Translations under genes and position numbers: made by a program
The notes under the pieces: generated by a model
Told to the model about the DNA's origin: nothing
What the model saw: the letters and a program-made list of their open reading frames with translations, nothing else
Database searches by the model: none
Part shown: piece by piece, positions 8,751 to 16,973 of the stretch
Layout: every line of letters starts with the position of its first letter
Position numbering within the stretch: the stretch's first letter is position 1
NCBI RefSeq assembly: GCF_000331575.1
Contig: NZ_KB223527.1
Location: 841,842-905,841 of the forward strand
Length of the DNA: 64,000 bases
Direction: 5' to 3'
From: Calidifontibacillus oryziterrae
Lineage (GTDB): Bacteria > Bacillota > Bacilli > Bacillales > Bacillaceae_J

Positions 8751-9392
8751 TCACCTCTTACGACTAATAGCAATTCCATCGCCTATCGGCAAAATCAATG
8801 TGTCATACTCTTCATTGGTCATCAGCTCGCTATTATATTGCTTAAGTTTACTTACAATGCCTTGGTACCGTTTCTCTTCAAGATTATCTTTTGCAACTAA
8901 ACCTCTAAATAAGACATTATCGGAAAATACTACTCCATTTTGGCTTAAGTATTGACTGTATAACTGAAAAAATCTAGAATACTGGCCCTTTGCTGCATCG
9001 ATAAATATACAATCAAACGGGGCTAGTTCCTTTACTTGTTCCTCTAGTTCAAGAGCATCACCAAATAAAACCTTTATTTGTTTATCAAGTTTTTCATTTT
9101 GGATATTTTCTAGTGCTTTTTCATAACGCTCTTGCTCCCGTTCAATCGTGATAATCCTAGAATTTGGTAATGTTTTCGCCATCCGAATTGCCGAATAGCC
9201 GATAGCAGTCCCAATTTCTAAAATTGCTTGCGGTTGAAACAGCCGGAGAAGCTGTAACATAGTTTCAATACCGACTAATTCCATGATTGGCACATTATGT
9301 TCCTTTGCATAGGACTCAATTTTACTTAAAGCCTCTTCTCTTTTAGGGATTAGACTTTCTATATAGCTATTAATTTCATTTGATATAATCAA
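8751..9392 (-). CDS. trmR: tRNA 5-hydroxyuridine methyltransferase TrmR (YrrM)
   Basis: This is a SAM-dependent class I O-methyltransferase of 213 residues. It has ILEIGTAIGYSAIRMA near residue 58 (SAM binding), the acidic TIEREQER strand end, and FIDAAKGQYSRFF with metal-binding residues. In B. subtilis this protein converts ho5U34 to mo5U34 in tRNA. TTG at 9392 is chosen because GAAGGAGG lies seven bases upstream. It directly precedes yrrN and yrrO, which make its substrate. Confidence 0.92.
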   Translation of the reverse strand: MIISNEINSYIESLIPKREEALSKIESYAKEHNVPIMELVGIETMLQLLRLFQPQAILEIGTAIGYSAIRMAKTLPNSRIITIEREQERYEKALENIQNEKLDKQIKVLFGDALELEEQVKELAPFDCIFIDAAKGQYSRFFQLYSQYLSQNGVVFSDNVLFRGLVAKDNLEEKRYQGIVSKLKQYNSELMTNEEYDTLILPIGDGIAISRKR

Positions 9393-9436
9393 GAGAGTTC
9401 CTCCTTCAAACACTCAAAATATTTTACCACAACAAC

Positions 9437-9486
9437 AGGGGGAATGCGAATTGAGAGCTCTAGGGCTCCCAATTGACATTCCCCTC
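9437..9486. repeat. Long inverted repeat between mltG and trmR
   Basis: GGGGAATG (9439-9446) pairs with CATTCCCC (9477-9484), and the inside continues with AATTG/CAATT and GAGC/GCTC around a short loop. No T-run follows on either strand, so it is not a standard terminator. It could be an mRNA processing or stability structure between mltG and trmR. Confidence 0.7.
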
Positions 9487-9490
9487 ATCA

Positions 9491-10639
9491 TTATTCATTT
9501 TCTTTAAATTCATCCCACTCATGCTTATATTTATTTTTCACATTATTGTGCTCTGCTAATGTTTTTGTAAAAATGGTTTCACCATTAGGTCGAGAATAGA
9601 AATACAAAAAATTTCCATTTGCCGGGTTGACTGCTGCTGCCATTGATATCTCACCTGGACTAGCAATTGGACCTGGTGGTAATCCTATATTAATATAGGT
9701 GTTATACGGTGAGTCCGTCTCTAAATCGTTCAACGTAATTTGCACCTGATGCTTCCCTAATGAATAAAGTACAGTTGGATCAGTTTGAAGTGGCATATTC
9801 TGAGATATGCGATTATAAAAAACACTAGAAATTTTTTCACGGTCTGCTTTTTCAGTTGCTTCTTCTTCAATTAATGAGGCCATTGTAATGAATTCATGTA
9901 TAGATAGCCCCTTCTCTTCCATTTGTTCAACAAACCCTGATACCATTTCCTCTGTCTTTGAAATCATAGGTTCAACTACTTCTTCAATACTTTTAATTAC
10001 ATCATAATATTGGTATGTAGCTGGAAATAAATAACCTTCGAGTGGATGTCGAATATTTTTATTCAAAACCTCTTCTGTAATAATTGTCGGATATTGTTTC
10101 ATTAGTTCTTTAACATATGCTTCACTATCAAGTTTTTCAATAATTTCCTCTTCTGAAAAGTCCGTTTTATTTGAAAGTATGGTTGCTATTTGCTCCAAGT
10201 TTTTTCCTTCAGGGATTGTGATGGAGAATAATGCTTCTTTTATAACTTTTCCTGTCTTTAAATGAGCAATAATTTCATTTAACTCCATTGACGGACTAAG
10301 CTCGTAATCTCCTGCTTGAAAGCCGGACTCGTTTTTAAACTTTACATAATAACGAAATACTGTACCATCTTTAATAATGTCATTTTCTTCTAAAATATTA
10401 GCAATGCCTCGAACAGACGAACCAATTGGTATTGTAATCGACACTGTTGTCTCGTCTTCTTCATTAACGGGTTGTAAAGCAGAATTTATATAAAGGTACC
10501 CAGTTATTGAAACACCAATTAGGACAAGAGTAATAATAGAAACAATAATAAATACAATTTTTCTAACAAGATGTGCCTCTTGCACCCGTTCCTTATACTT
10601 AGCCCGGTAATCTTTTTGATTTTGATTAGATGTCCCCAA
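9491..10639 (-). CDS. mltG: Endolytic transglycosylase MltG (YceG-like)
   Basis: This inner-membrane peptidoglycan lytic transglycosylase is thought to cut nascent glycan strands. One membrane segment is seen around residues 28-50 (VFIIVSIITLVLIGVSITGYLYI), then a LysM-like region. The YceG catalytic domain contains MASLIEEEA, where the catalytic Glu lies, and the INIGLPPGPIASPG motif near residue 320. The length of 382 is normal. A TTG start is supported by GGGAGG eight bases upstream. Confidence 0.95.
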   Translation of the reverse strand: MGTSNQNQKDYRAKYKERVQEAHLVRKIVFIIVSIITLVLIGVSITGYLYINSALQPVNEEDETTVSITIPIGSSVRGIANILEENDIIKDGTVFRYYVKFKNESGFQAGDYELSPSMELNEIIAHLKTGKVIKEALFSITIPEGKNLEQIATILSNKTDFSEEEIIEKLDSEAYVKELMKQYPTIITEEVLNKNIRHPLEGYLFPATYQYYDVIKSIEEVVEPMISKTEEMVSGFVEQMEEKGLSIHEFITMASLIEEEATEKADREKISSVFYNRISQNMPLQTDPTVLYSLGKHQVQITLNDLETDSPYNTYINIGLPPGPIASPGEISMAAAVNPANGNFLYFYSRPNGETIFTKTLAEHNNVKNKYKHEWDEFKENE

Positions 10640-10705
10640 AAAGTTGTCCTCCCTTCATCCGTATTATTATACTACATGAACAACATTTTTCGAGGAATTT
10701 TTTAC

Positions 10706-10733
10706 AAAAAAAAACGAGCATTAACTGCCCGTT
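10706..10733 (-). terminator. Terminator after yrzB
   Basis: AACGAGC (10713-10719) pairs with GCCCGTT (10727-10733), with one G-T pair in the RNA. On the minus strand a T-run follows (10706-10714). Confidence 0.75.
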
Positions 10734-10747
10734 ACTAAAAATTATGG

Positions 10748-11041
10748 TTATTCGCCTTCTTGTTCAGCAAATGTATTTAACATTTCTTCAACCATTTCCC
10801 ATTCTTCGTCAGTTTCAATTGGAAACAGTGCTAAATCATCCTCATCTTCATTCTCTTCAAAGCGGAAAGCAAAAACCTCAATGTCCTCTTCATCATCGTC
10901 ATTCTCTTGGTTAGCTACTGGTTCAAGAACCATATAGGATTTCCCTGTTTCCTCCACATCAAAAGTGAATAACACCTCAAATAGATGCTCGTCTCCATTT
11001 TCATCAGGAATAATAATACGCTCTTTTTCTTCTTTTGCCAT
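10748..11041 (-). CDS. yrzB: DUF1292 protein YrzB
   Basis: This small, very acidic protein of 97 residues begins MAKEEKERIIIPDENGDEHLFEVLF, the DUF1292 fold, and carries Asp/Glu-rich stretches such as NDDDEEDIEV. Function is not known. It is the third member of the conserved ireB-ruvX-yrzB set, lying 18 bp after ruvX. ATG at 11041 has AAAAGGAGTGG upstream. Confidence 0.92.
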   Translation of the reverse strand: MAKEEKERIIIPDENGDEHLFEVLFTFDVEETGKSYMVLEPVANQENDDDEEDIEVFAFRFEENEDEDDLALFPIETDEEWEMVEEMLNTFAEQEGE

Positions 11042-11059
11042 TATGCTTGCCACTCCTTT

Positions 11060-11476
11060 TTATTTTTGACTATCAAGATAGCCTTGTAATATCATGACGG
11101 CAGCCATCTTATCAATTACCTTTTTCCGTTTTTTACGACTGACATCGCCACTTAGCAAAATTCTTTCAGCCGCCATCGTAGAAAGGCGCTCATCCCAAAG
11201 AATTACTGGAGTATTAAAAGTATCCTTTATCAATTCTGCAAATTGGGCACAAGCTTCTCCTCGGGGGCCAATTGTTCCATTCATATTTTTCGGGAAACCG
11301 ACTACGAATTTCTCTGGTTGATATTCATTCACAAAATGTGCAATTCGCTCAAGTCCGTAATCATTTTTGTCAACATCAATTTTGATTGTTTCTATTCCTT
11401 GAGCAGTCCACCCGAGTTCATCACTTACAGCTACTCCTATTGTTTTCGTTCCAACATCTAAGGCAATTATTCTCAT
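11060..11476 (-). CDS. ruvX: RuvX/YqgF Holliday-junction resolvase-like nuclease
   Basis: This 138-residue RNase H-fold protein has [19 protein letters not shown] at the N-terminus, with the first acidic active-site residue in [14 protein letters not shown] and the [12 protein letters not shown] motif with the later acids follow. The family acts in Holliday-junction resolution and in pre-16S rRNA 5' maturation, and the rRNA role is considered the essential one. The start overlaps the ireB stop by four bases. Confidence 0.95.
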   Translation of the reverse strand: MRIIALDVGTKTIGVAVSDELGWTAQGIETIKIDVDKNDYGLERIAHFVNEYQPEKFVVGFPKNMNGTIGPRGEACAQFAELIKDTFNTPVILWDERLSTMAAERILLSGDVSRKKRKKVIDKMAAVMILQGYLDSQK

Positions 11477-11748
11477 TTATTTGTGCCTTCCTGATGAGTC
11501 TCTAAATACGATTTAACTAATTCTTCAATTAATTCGTCTCGTTCAAGCTTACGAATAATATTTCTTGCATCTTTGTGGCGTGGAATATATGCTGGGTCAC
11601 CTGACAAAAGATACCCTACAATTTGATTGATTGGATTGTATCCTTTTTCCTTTAATGCTTCGTGTACTGTGAAAAGTACATCTTTCACATTTGTATCAAC
11701 AGGCTCATCTTGGAAATTAAACCGCATCGTATTATCAAAAGAGCTCAT
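11473..11748 (-). CDS. ireB: IreB family regulatory phosphoprotein (UPF0297, YrzL)
   Basis: This 91-residue protein of the UPF0297/IreB family begins [12 protein letters not shown]. The N-terminal Thr region corresponds to the part phosphorylated by the PASTA kinase IreK in Enterococcus. The conserved [19 protein letters not shown] segment is present. ATG at 11748 follows GGAGGTG. It lies between alaS and ruvX, the usual Firmicute arrangement. Confidence 0.94.
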   Translation of the reverse strand: MSSFDNTMRFNFQDEPVDTNVKDVLFTVHEALKEKGYNPINQIVGYLLSGDPAYIPRHKDARNIIRKLERDELIEELVKSYLETHQEGTNK

Positions 11749-11845
11749 CGTGACACCTCCGTTCTCGATATGAAACAGGGGATATCGATTATATCCCCCC
11801 ATTTATCATAATCATTTTCTTATATTGTACACTATATTAGTAAAA

Positions 11846-14482
11846 TTACGAAATAGTTTTCATCCATTGCTCCGCATAATTTAATGCAGCCACTAACTCA
11901 CCTGGGTTTTTGCCACCTGCTTGAGCCATGTCAGGGCGTCCACCGCCACCACCACCGCAGCGAGAAGCAACCTCTTTTATTAAATTACCAGCATGGTAAC
12001 CCTTTTCTATTAAATCCTTTGTTACACCAGCCGAAAGATTAACTTTATCGCCGTTCACTGCACCAAGAATAATAACGGCTGATCCTAATTTACCCTTCAA
12101 ATCATCAACCATTGAGCGAAGACTATTCATATCTTTCGCACTAACCTTTTTTGCTAACAGCCTCACACCATTGATTTCTTTTACATCATTTATAATATTG
12201 GCGGATTCTATATTGCTTAATTTTGCAGAAAGTGATTCATTTTCTCGTTCTAACTGACGGATTTCTCCATGTATCGCTTCAATTCGTACTGGGACATCCT
12301 TTATATTGGTTTTTAATTTGTTAGCAACTTCTTTTAGAATTGCAATTTGTTCATTCATTAAAGCATATGCAGCACCACCAGTAACTGCTTCAATACGACG
12401 TGTACCTGCTCCGATACCTGTTTCTGACACTATTTTAAATAACCCGATGTGAGCAGTATTTGCGACATGACACCCACCACAAAGCTCAAGACTATAATCT
12501 CCTACCTGAACAACGCGGACAACATCACCATATTTTTCACCGAAGAGAGCCATTGCCCCCATTTCTTTTGCTTCATTTAAAGATTTGTTAAAAATATTCA
12601 CGTCAATACTTTGCCATATTTTATTATTAACAATTGCTTCAATTTCATCTAATTCCTCTGGCTTAATTGGTCCAAAGTGCGAAAAGTCAAAACGAAGTCG
12701 TTCTGGAGCAACTAACGAACCAGCCTGAGCAACATGATTACCTAGTACGTCTTTTAGAGCTTGGTGAAGTAAATGGGTTGCTGTATGATTTTTGATAATC
12801 TTATTTCTTTTTTCCTCATTAATCCTAGCCTTTACTTTAACACCTTTCGTTAATGTGCCTTTTTCAACAATAACGGAGTGTAAATGTTGTCCATTTGGTG
12901 CTTTTTGGACATCCTTTACGTAGAGTTCCAGCCCATCATTTATCAAATAGCCTTGGTCAGCTATTTGACCACCAGATTCTGCATAAAATGGTGTTACGCT
13001 TAAAATAATTTGTGCTTCTTCACCAGCTTGGATGTTGTCAACATAATTATTATTTTGTAAAACAACATCTATGATTGCTTCAGTCTCACTCTCATTATAG
13101 CCAATAAAGCTGCTTTCTACTTTAATTTCACCAAGAACGCCGCCTTGTACTTGCATTGAGCCTTCATCGTGGCGCGCATTGCGAGCTCTTTCACGCTGTT
13201 TCTCCATTTCTTCGTTAAAGCCTTGCTTATCAATTGTCATACCTTCTTCGTCAGCATATTCCTCGGTAAGTTCATATGGAAAACCGTACGTATCATAAAG
13301 TCGGAAAGCATCCTCTCCACTTATGATTGAGCTACCCTTATCCTTTTCCTTTTTGATTATTTCTGCAAGAATTGCAAGACCCTCATGTAATGTTTCATGG
13401 AATCGTTCCTCTTCGTTTTTCATTACTTTTTGAATAAACTCTGTTTTTTCTTTGACCTCTGGATAATAGTCAACCATAATTTCAGCAACAATGGGAACTA
13501 ACTCAAACATAAATGGTCGCTGTATATTAATCTGTTTCGCATAACGAACTGCACGGCGTAGCAATCGCCTTAAAACATAGCCACGTCCCTCATTCGATGG
13601 GAGTGCGCCATCACCTACAGCGAACGTTACTGTACGGATATGGTCGGCAATTACCTTGAATGCAACATCTTTTTCAACACTTTCATTATACTTTTCCCCA
13701 GAAATTTCTTCTGTCGCTTTAATGATTGGCATAAATAAATCAGTGTCAAAATTCGTTGGAACATCCTGCATAACAGAGGCGACACGCTCTAATCCCATCC
13801 CCGTATCAATATTTTTCTTTGGAAGCGGGGTATATGTATGGTCTGGATTATGATTAAACTCTGAAAACACAAGATTCCATATTTCAAGATAGCGATCATT
13901 TTCTCCACCAGGATAAAGCTCAGGATCATTCGAATCATTTCCGTATTCTTCGCCACGGTCGTAGAAGATCTCAGTGTTTGGACCACTTGGGCCTTCGCCA
14001 ATATCCCAGAAATTCCCTTCAAGACGAATGATTCGCTCTGCTGGGATACCGATATCGTTTAACCAATAATTATAGGCCTCATTGTCCTCCGGATGAATCG
14101 TAACTGATAGCTTTTCCGGCTCTAACCCAAGCCACTTTTCACTTGTTAGAAACTCCCATGCCCATTCAATCGCTTCTTTTTTAAAATAATTTCCAATTGA
14201 AAAATTGCCAAGCATCTCAAAAAATGTATGATGTCTTGCAGTTTTCCCAACATTTTCAATGTCATTCGTACGAATTGATTTTTGTGCATTACAAATCCTT
14301 GGATTATCGGGAATGACACGTCCGTCAAAATACTTTTTCAAAGTCGCTACACCACTGTTGATCCATAATAATGACGGATCTTCATGTGGAACAAGAGAAC
14401 GGCTTGGTTCAACAGCATGCCCTTTCTCCTTAAAAAAATCAAGATACATTTGCCGAATTTCGGCAGCAGATAGCCTCTTCAT
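11846..14482 (-). CDS. alaS: Alanyl-tRNA synthetase
   Basis: This class II synthetase charges tRNA-Ala. The 878 residues contain the catalytic core with [19 protein letters not shown] (around residues 72-91) and the [10 protein letters not shown] motif. The editing domain carries the zinc-binding [11 protein letters not shown] and CGGCHV motifs (around residues 565-575 and 665-672). The C-Ala/DHHA1 domain ends with a glycine-rich [20 protein letters not shown]-box leader precedes it. The gap to ireB is about 100 bp. Confidence 0.98.
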   Translation of the reverse strand: MKRLSAAEIRQMYLDFFKEKGHAVEPSRSLVPHEDPSLLWINSGVATLKKYFDGRVIPDNPRICNAQKSIRTNDIENVGKTARHHTFFEMLGNFSIGNYFKKEAIEWAWEFLTSEKWLGLEPEKLSVTIHPEDNEAYNYWLNDIGIPAERIIRLEGNFWDIGEGPSGPNTEIFYDRGEEYGNDSNDPELYPGGENDRYLEIWNLVFSEFNHNPDHTYTPLPKKNIDTGMGLERVASVMQDVPTNFDTDLFMPIIKATEEISGEKYNESVEKDVAFKVIADHIRTVTFAVGDGALPSNEGRGYVLRRLLRRAVRYAKQINIQRPFMFELVPIVAEIMVDYYPEVKEKTEFIQKVMKNEEERFHETLHEGLAILAEIIKKEKDKGSSIISGEDAFRLYDTYGFPYELTEEYADEEGMTIDKQGFNEEMEKQRERARNARHDEGSMQVQGGVLGEIKVESSFIGYNESETEAIIDVVLQNNNYVDNIQAGEEAQIILSVTPFYAESGGQIADQGYLINDGLELYVKDVQKAPNGQHLHSVIVEKGTLTKGVKVKARINEEKRNKIIKNHTATHLLHQALKDVLGNHVAQAGSLVAPERLRFDFSHFGPIKPEELDEIEAIVNNKIWQSIDVNIFNKSLNEAKEMGAMALFGEKYGDVVRVVQVGDYSLELCGGCHVANTAHIGLFKIVSETGIGAGTRRIEAVTGGAAYALMNEQIAILKEVANKLKTNIKDVPVRIEAIHGEIRQLERENESLSAKLSNIESANIINDVKEINGVRLLAKKVSAKDMNSLRSMVDDLKGKLGSAVIILGAVNGDKVNLSAGVTKDLIEKGYHAGNLIKEVASRCGGGGGGRPDMAQAGGKNPGELVAALNYAEQWMKTIS

Positions 14483-14525
14483 TACTTTATCCTCCTATAA
14501 ATATTTCTTTGTTGAATTTATTCAT

Positions 14526-14800
14526 AAAAAAACTCTCATCCCTACAGTATTCTGCAGGGACGAGAGTTGTTCATTCTCGCGGTACCACCCTGATTATGAG
14601 ACGTCCTATTACATACGAAGCCCCATCACCTTCAATTACCTTAACGCGGTACACGGCAAGGTTTTTATCCTTGCACTCTGGATTAGCATTCAGTTATCCT
14701 TCATCTGGAGCTTCTTTCAGCCAAGGAATCTCCTCTCTTTTGATGGACTATAACCTACTAGTTCCTTCATCATTCAAGTTATAAAATTAATTCACATATG
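14526..14800 (-). promoter_or_regulatory. T-box riboswitch, alanine type, upstream of alaS
   Basis: Read on the minus strand the leader has a stem I with an AAAGAGAGGAG region, an apparent specifier GCT (14685-14687) in the context CTGAATGCTAATCC, the T-box AGGGTGGTACCGCG (14578-14591), and a terminator stem at 14531-14565 followed by a T-run. Uncharged tRNA-Ala binding at GCT should stabilise the antiterminator and raise alaS expression. The match between specifier and downstream gene supports the assignment. Confidence 0.93.
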
Positions 14801-14804
14801 TGAT

Positions 14805-14834
14805 ATTTTAGTCATATTATCTAACATTTGTCAA
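14805..14834 (-). promoter_or_regulatory. SigmaA-type promoter for alaS leader
   Basis: On the minus strand TTGACA (14829-14834) is separated by 18 bp from TAAAAT (14805-14810), just upstream of the T-box leader. Confidence 0.6.
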
Positions 14835-14853
14835 ACCTTTCATATGCGTAGTT

Positions 14854-15930
14854 CTAATTCTTTACACTACGAGTTTTCTTCAAATTAAACACTAGCAGAA
14901 AAATTACTTCTCGTAGTATGGCTATAACTGGAACCGCTAAAATCATCCCTATGACTCCAGCAAGCTCTTCACCAACTAATAACGTTATAATAATAACCAC
15001 CGGATGCATATGTAAGCTTTTCCCCACTATTAATGGCGCTAGTATGTTTCCCTCTAAAAATTGTAATAATACAATAATCATCGCAACAATTAACACCATT
15101 TTCCCTGATAGTGTAATCGCCACGATAATAGCAGGAATCGCTCCAATAAAAGGGCCAAAATACGGAATAATATTTGTTATACCAATGATTGTCCCCAAAA
15201 TTAATGGATAATTCATTCCAACTATCCAAAAACTTGCCGTCGCAACAATTCCAATTAAGAGACAAACAAAAAGCTGCCCCCTAATATAATTGCCAAGCGA
15301 TTCATCGATTTGTTTTAATAATTGGATGCCAGGTCTTCTCCATTTTCGCGGTGTAACATACCAAATTGCCTTTTTAAAAAGACTAATATCCTTTAACATA
15401 TAAAATACTATTAGTGGAATAAGCGCAAATAGAATTAATGAGTTTAATAACTCTTTTAGGAAGACGGCAATTGTTGTTAATAGTTGGTCAATTCCAGACT
15501 CTATACTATGTAGTCCTTCCTCTATACGCTGATGGATCCCTTCAGGGAAATGCTCCGTACGAAAATCAATTTCATTGATCCAATGACGATATGTGTTGAC
15601 TAAGTAAGGGATATTCTCATTTAAATCCTTAAATTGATTTAATAACTGTGGAATTAGTTTATAAAGTCCAAAACCGATACCGCCAAAAAACACGACATAG
15701 ATGGCTAATATTGCAATAACTCTTGGGACTCTTCTAGCATGAATGAATTCTACAACAGGTAAAAGTAAATACGCAATAAAGCTGGAAATTAAAAGTGGGG
15801 TGAGTGCTGTTAGTAAGATTTTTCCAATTGGTTCCCAAATTGGAAGGAGTTTTATAAAAACAAATAAACATAACAATGTAATTAACAAAGTAGCAGCACG
15901 AATTAACCAAACATATTTGTGATTCCCCAT
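14854..15930 (-). CDS. yrrI: AI-2E/PerM family membrane transporter YrrI
   Basis: This integral membrane protein of 358 residues has about eight hydrophobic segments. Two lie at the N-terminus, an amphipathic region follows around residues 95-150, and a cluster of segments lies in the C-terminal half with NIIPYFGPFIGAIPAI (around residue 265). This is the PerM/AI-2E exporter family pattern. The substrate is unknown; related proteins include sodium/proton antiporters and putative autoinducer-2 exporters. ATG at 15930 follows AAAAGGTGTG. Confidence 0.88.
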   Translation of the reverse strand: MGNHKYVWLIRAATLLITLLCLFVFIKLLPIWEPIGKILLTALTPLLISSFIAYLLLPVVEFIHARRVPRVIAILAIYVVFFGGIGFGLYKLIPQLLNQFKDLNENIPYLVNTYRHWINEIDFRTEHFPEGIHQRIEEGLHSIESGIDQLLTTIAVFLKELLNSLILFALIPLIVFYMLKDISLFKKAIWYVTPRKWRRPGIQLLKQIDESLGNYIRGQLFVCLLIGIVATASFWIVGMNYPLILGTIIGITNIIPYFGPFIGAIPAIIVAITLSGKMVLIVAMIIVLLQFLEGNILAPLIVGKSLHMHPVVIIITLLVGEELAGVIGMILAVPVIAILREVIFLLVFNLKKTRSVKN

Positions 15931-15947
15931 TACGTCACACACCTTTT

Positions 15948-15984
15948 AAAAACTTTAAGAGGGCTGTTTTTGCAAACAGCCCCC
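15948..15984 (-). terminator. Putative terminator hairpin before yrrI
   Basis: GGGCTGTTT (15961-15969) pairs with AAACAGCCC (15974-15982). On the minus strand a T-rich but interrupted tail follows, so termination may be partial. Confidence 0.55.
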
Positions 15985-15993
15985 ATTTCTCTA

Positions 15994-16128
15994 TTAAAAG
16001 ATCGCTTTTGTAATTCGTTTTCTCATTTTTCGCATCGTTCTTCCGTTAATCATGTTATTTCCTCGTGTCATGCTATACGCTGCTGCGCCAATTCCTAAAG
16101 CTAGTAACGATGTCATTGTTCTATTCAA
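15994..16128 (-). CDS. yrzQ: Small DUF3918 protein, YrzQ-like
   Basis: A 44-residue open frame runs from a TTG start preceded by TAGGTGG at about six bases. The product begins LNRTMTSLLALGIGAAAYSM and ends in a basic tail (MRKMRKRITKAIF). A short hydrophobic N-terminal segment with a cationic C-terminus is typical of DUF3918 proteins such as B. subtilis YrzQ, found at the same site upstream of yrrI. No function is known. Ordinary length cut-offs miss it. Confidence 0.75.
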   Translation of the reverse strand: MNRTMTSLLALGIGAAAYSMTRGNNMINGRTMRKMRKRITKAIF

Positions 16129-16152
16129 AACAATCACCACCTAGAAGAAAGT

Positions 16153-16341
16153 TTACATTTCCATGCGTAAATCCTCTTCTTCAAATAAGTCATCTAATGA
16201 ACTTAAAGTGCCATCTTCTTCAACCTGATGTGTAAATAACCGATTATTTTGAACGGATAGCTCAATAAAGCAATTCCAACAATAATATTGATTAACACCG
16301 ATTTTTCCTAAATCTTTACTAGAACAGTTCGGGCACTTCAT
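16153..16341 (-). CDS. Small zinc-ribbon protein, YrzR-like
   Basis: This 62-residue protein starts MKCPNCSSKDLGKIGVNQYY and continues CWNCFIEL, so two CxxC pairs suggest a zinc ribbon. The C-terminal half is acidic (SLDDLFEEEDLRMEM). ATG at 16341 is preferred to the GTG at 16353, because GAGGAG would abut the GTG. The position between yrrD and the DUF3918 gene matches the B. subtilis yrzR locus. Function is unknown. Confidence 0.8.
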   Translation of the reverse strand: MKCPNCSSKDLGKIGVNQYYCWNCFIELSVQNNRLFTHQVEEDGTLSSLDDLFEEEDLRMEM

Positions 16342-16383
16342 AGGGTTAGTCACTCCTCTTTAAAACGAGACATAAAAATTAGA

Positions 16384-16863
16384 TTAATCAAGATCAACGA
16401 TTAATATACTTTCACCTATAGTTAATGGATTTTTCGATCGATATAGTTTCCGACCTTCTGCCATATCAGAAAAAAAGCCATCCGAAACTTCATACCCTAT
16501 GATTGTGCCCAATTCTTCCTGAAAATATACATCTTCGACTAAACCTAGCTTTTCCCCCTCGGTTGTAACTAACGGCTTTCCAATTATTCGATCGTGCACC
16601 CGATGAAGCACCCTATCTTTCTTTTCCGTTTCATTCAGCTTTATTTCGGCTGGTTCATTAGACAACATAACCCCATCCATTCCTAATGAAGCAATTTTAA
16701 CAAGAGGAATAAGCATATTTTTTTTTAGTAACCCTTTCGGATCTATCATTAATCCATTAACTGTCCCGTTTTCATCAAAGCAAAGATCGATTACCTTTCC
16801 AAGTTCTTTACCAGATCCTCCATTATAGACAGGTAAATCTTTAATAGAAGAGAACGTTCGCAA
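16384..16863 (-). CDS. yrrD: PRC-barrel domain protein YrrD
   Basis: This 159-residue protein has two PRC-barrel-like halves: LRTFSSIKDLPVYNGGSGK (residues 1-70) and RIIGKPLVTTEGEKLGLVED (residues 85-159). Such barrels act as small interaction domains in RNA processing and photosynthetic proteins. Nothing here specifies a partner. TTG at 16863 is preferred over the longer frame, since AAAGGTGGAG lies five bases upstream. It lies between recD2 and the zinc-ribbon gene. Confidence 0.86.
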   Translation of the reverse strand: MRTFSSIKDLPVYNGGSGKELGKVIDLCFDENGTVNGLMIDPKGLLKKNMLIPLVKIASLGMDGVMLSNEPAEIKLNETEKKDRVLHRVHDRIIGKPLVTTEGEKLGLVEDVYFQEELGTIIGYEVSDGFFSDMAEGRKLYRSKNPLTIGESILIVDLD

Positions 16864-16973
16864 AAGGACTCCACCTTTCGAACATTCATTTTCATGTATG
16901 AGGTTGACCAAATATATGTTTATCTCTTACAAAACATTTCAGGTCAACCTCTACATTCATATATTACGGAACC

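Noticed and set aside
14259..14753. 164-codon plus-strand frame over alaS start and leader
   Set aside because: It is antisense to the alaS start and the T-box structure.
16384..16911. Upstream ATG start for yrrD
   Set aside because: The extra 16 residues have no ribosome site, while the TTG at 16863 has a strong one.
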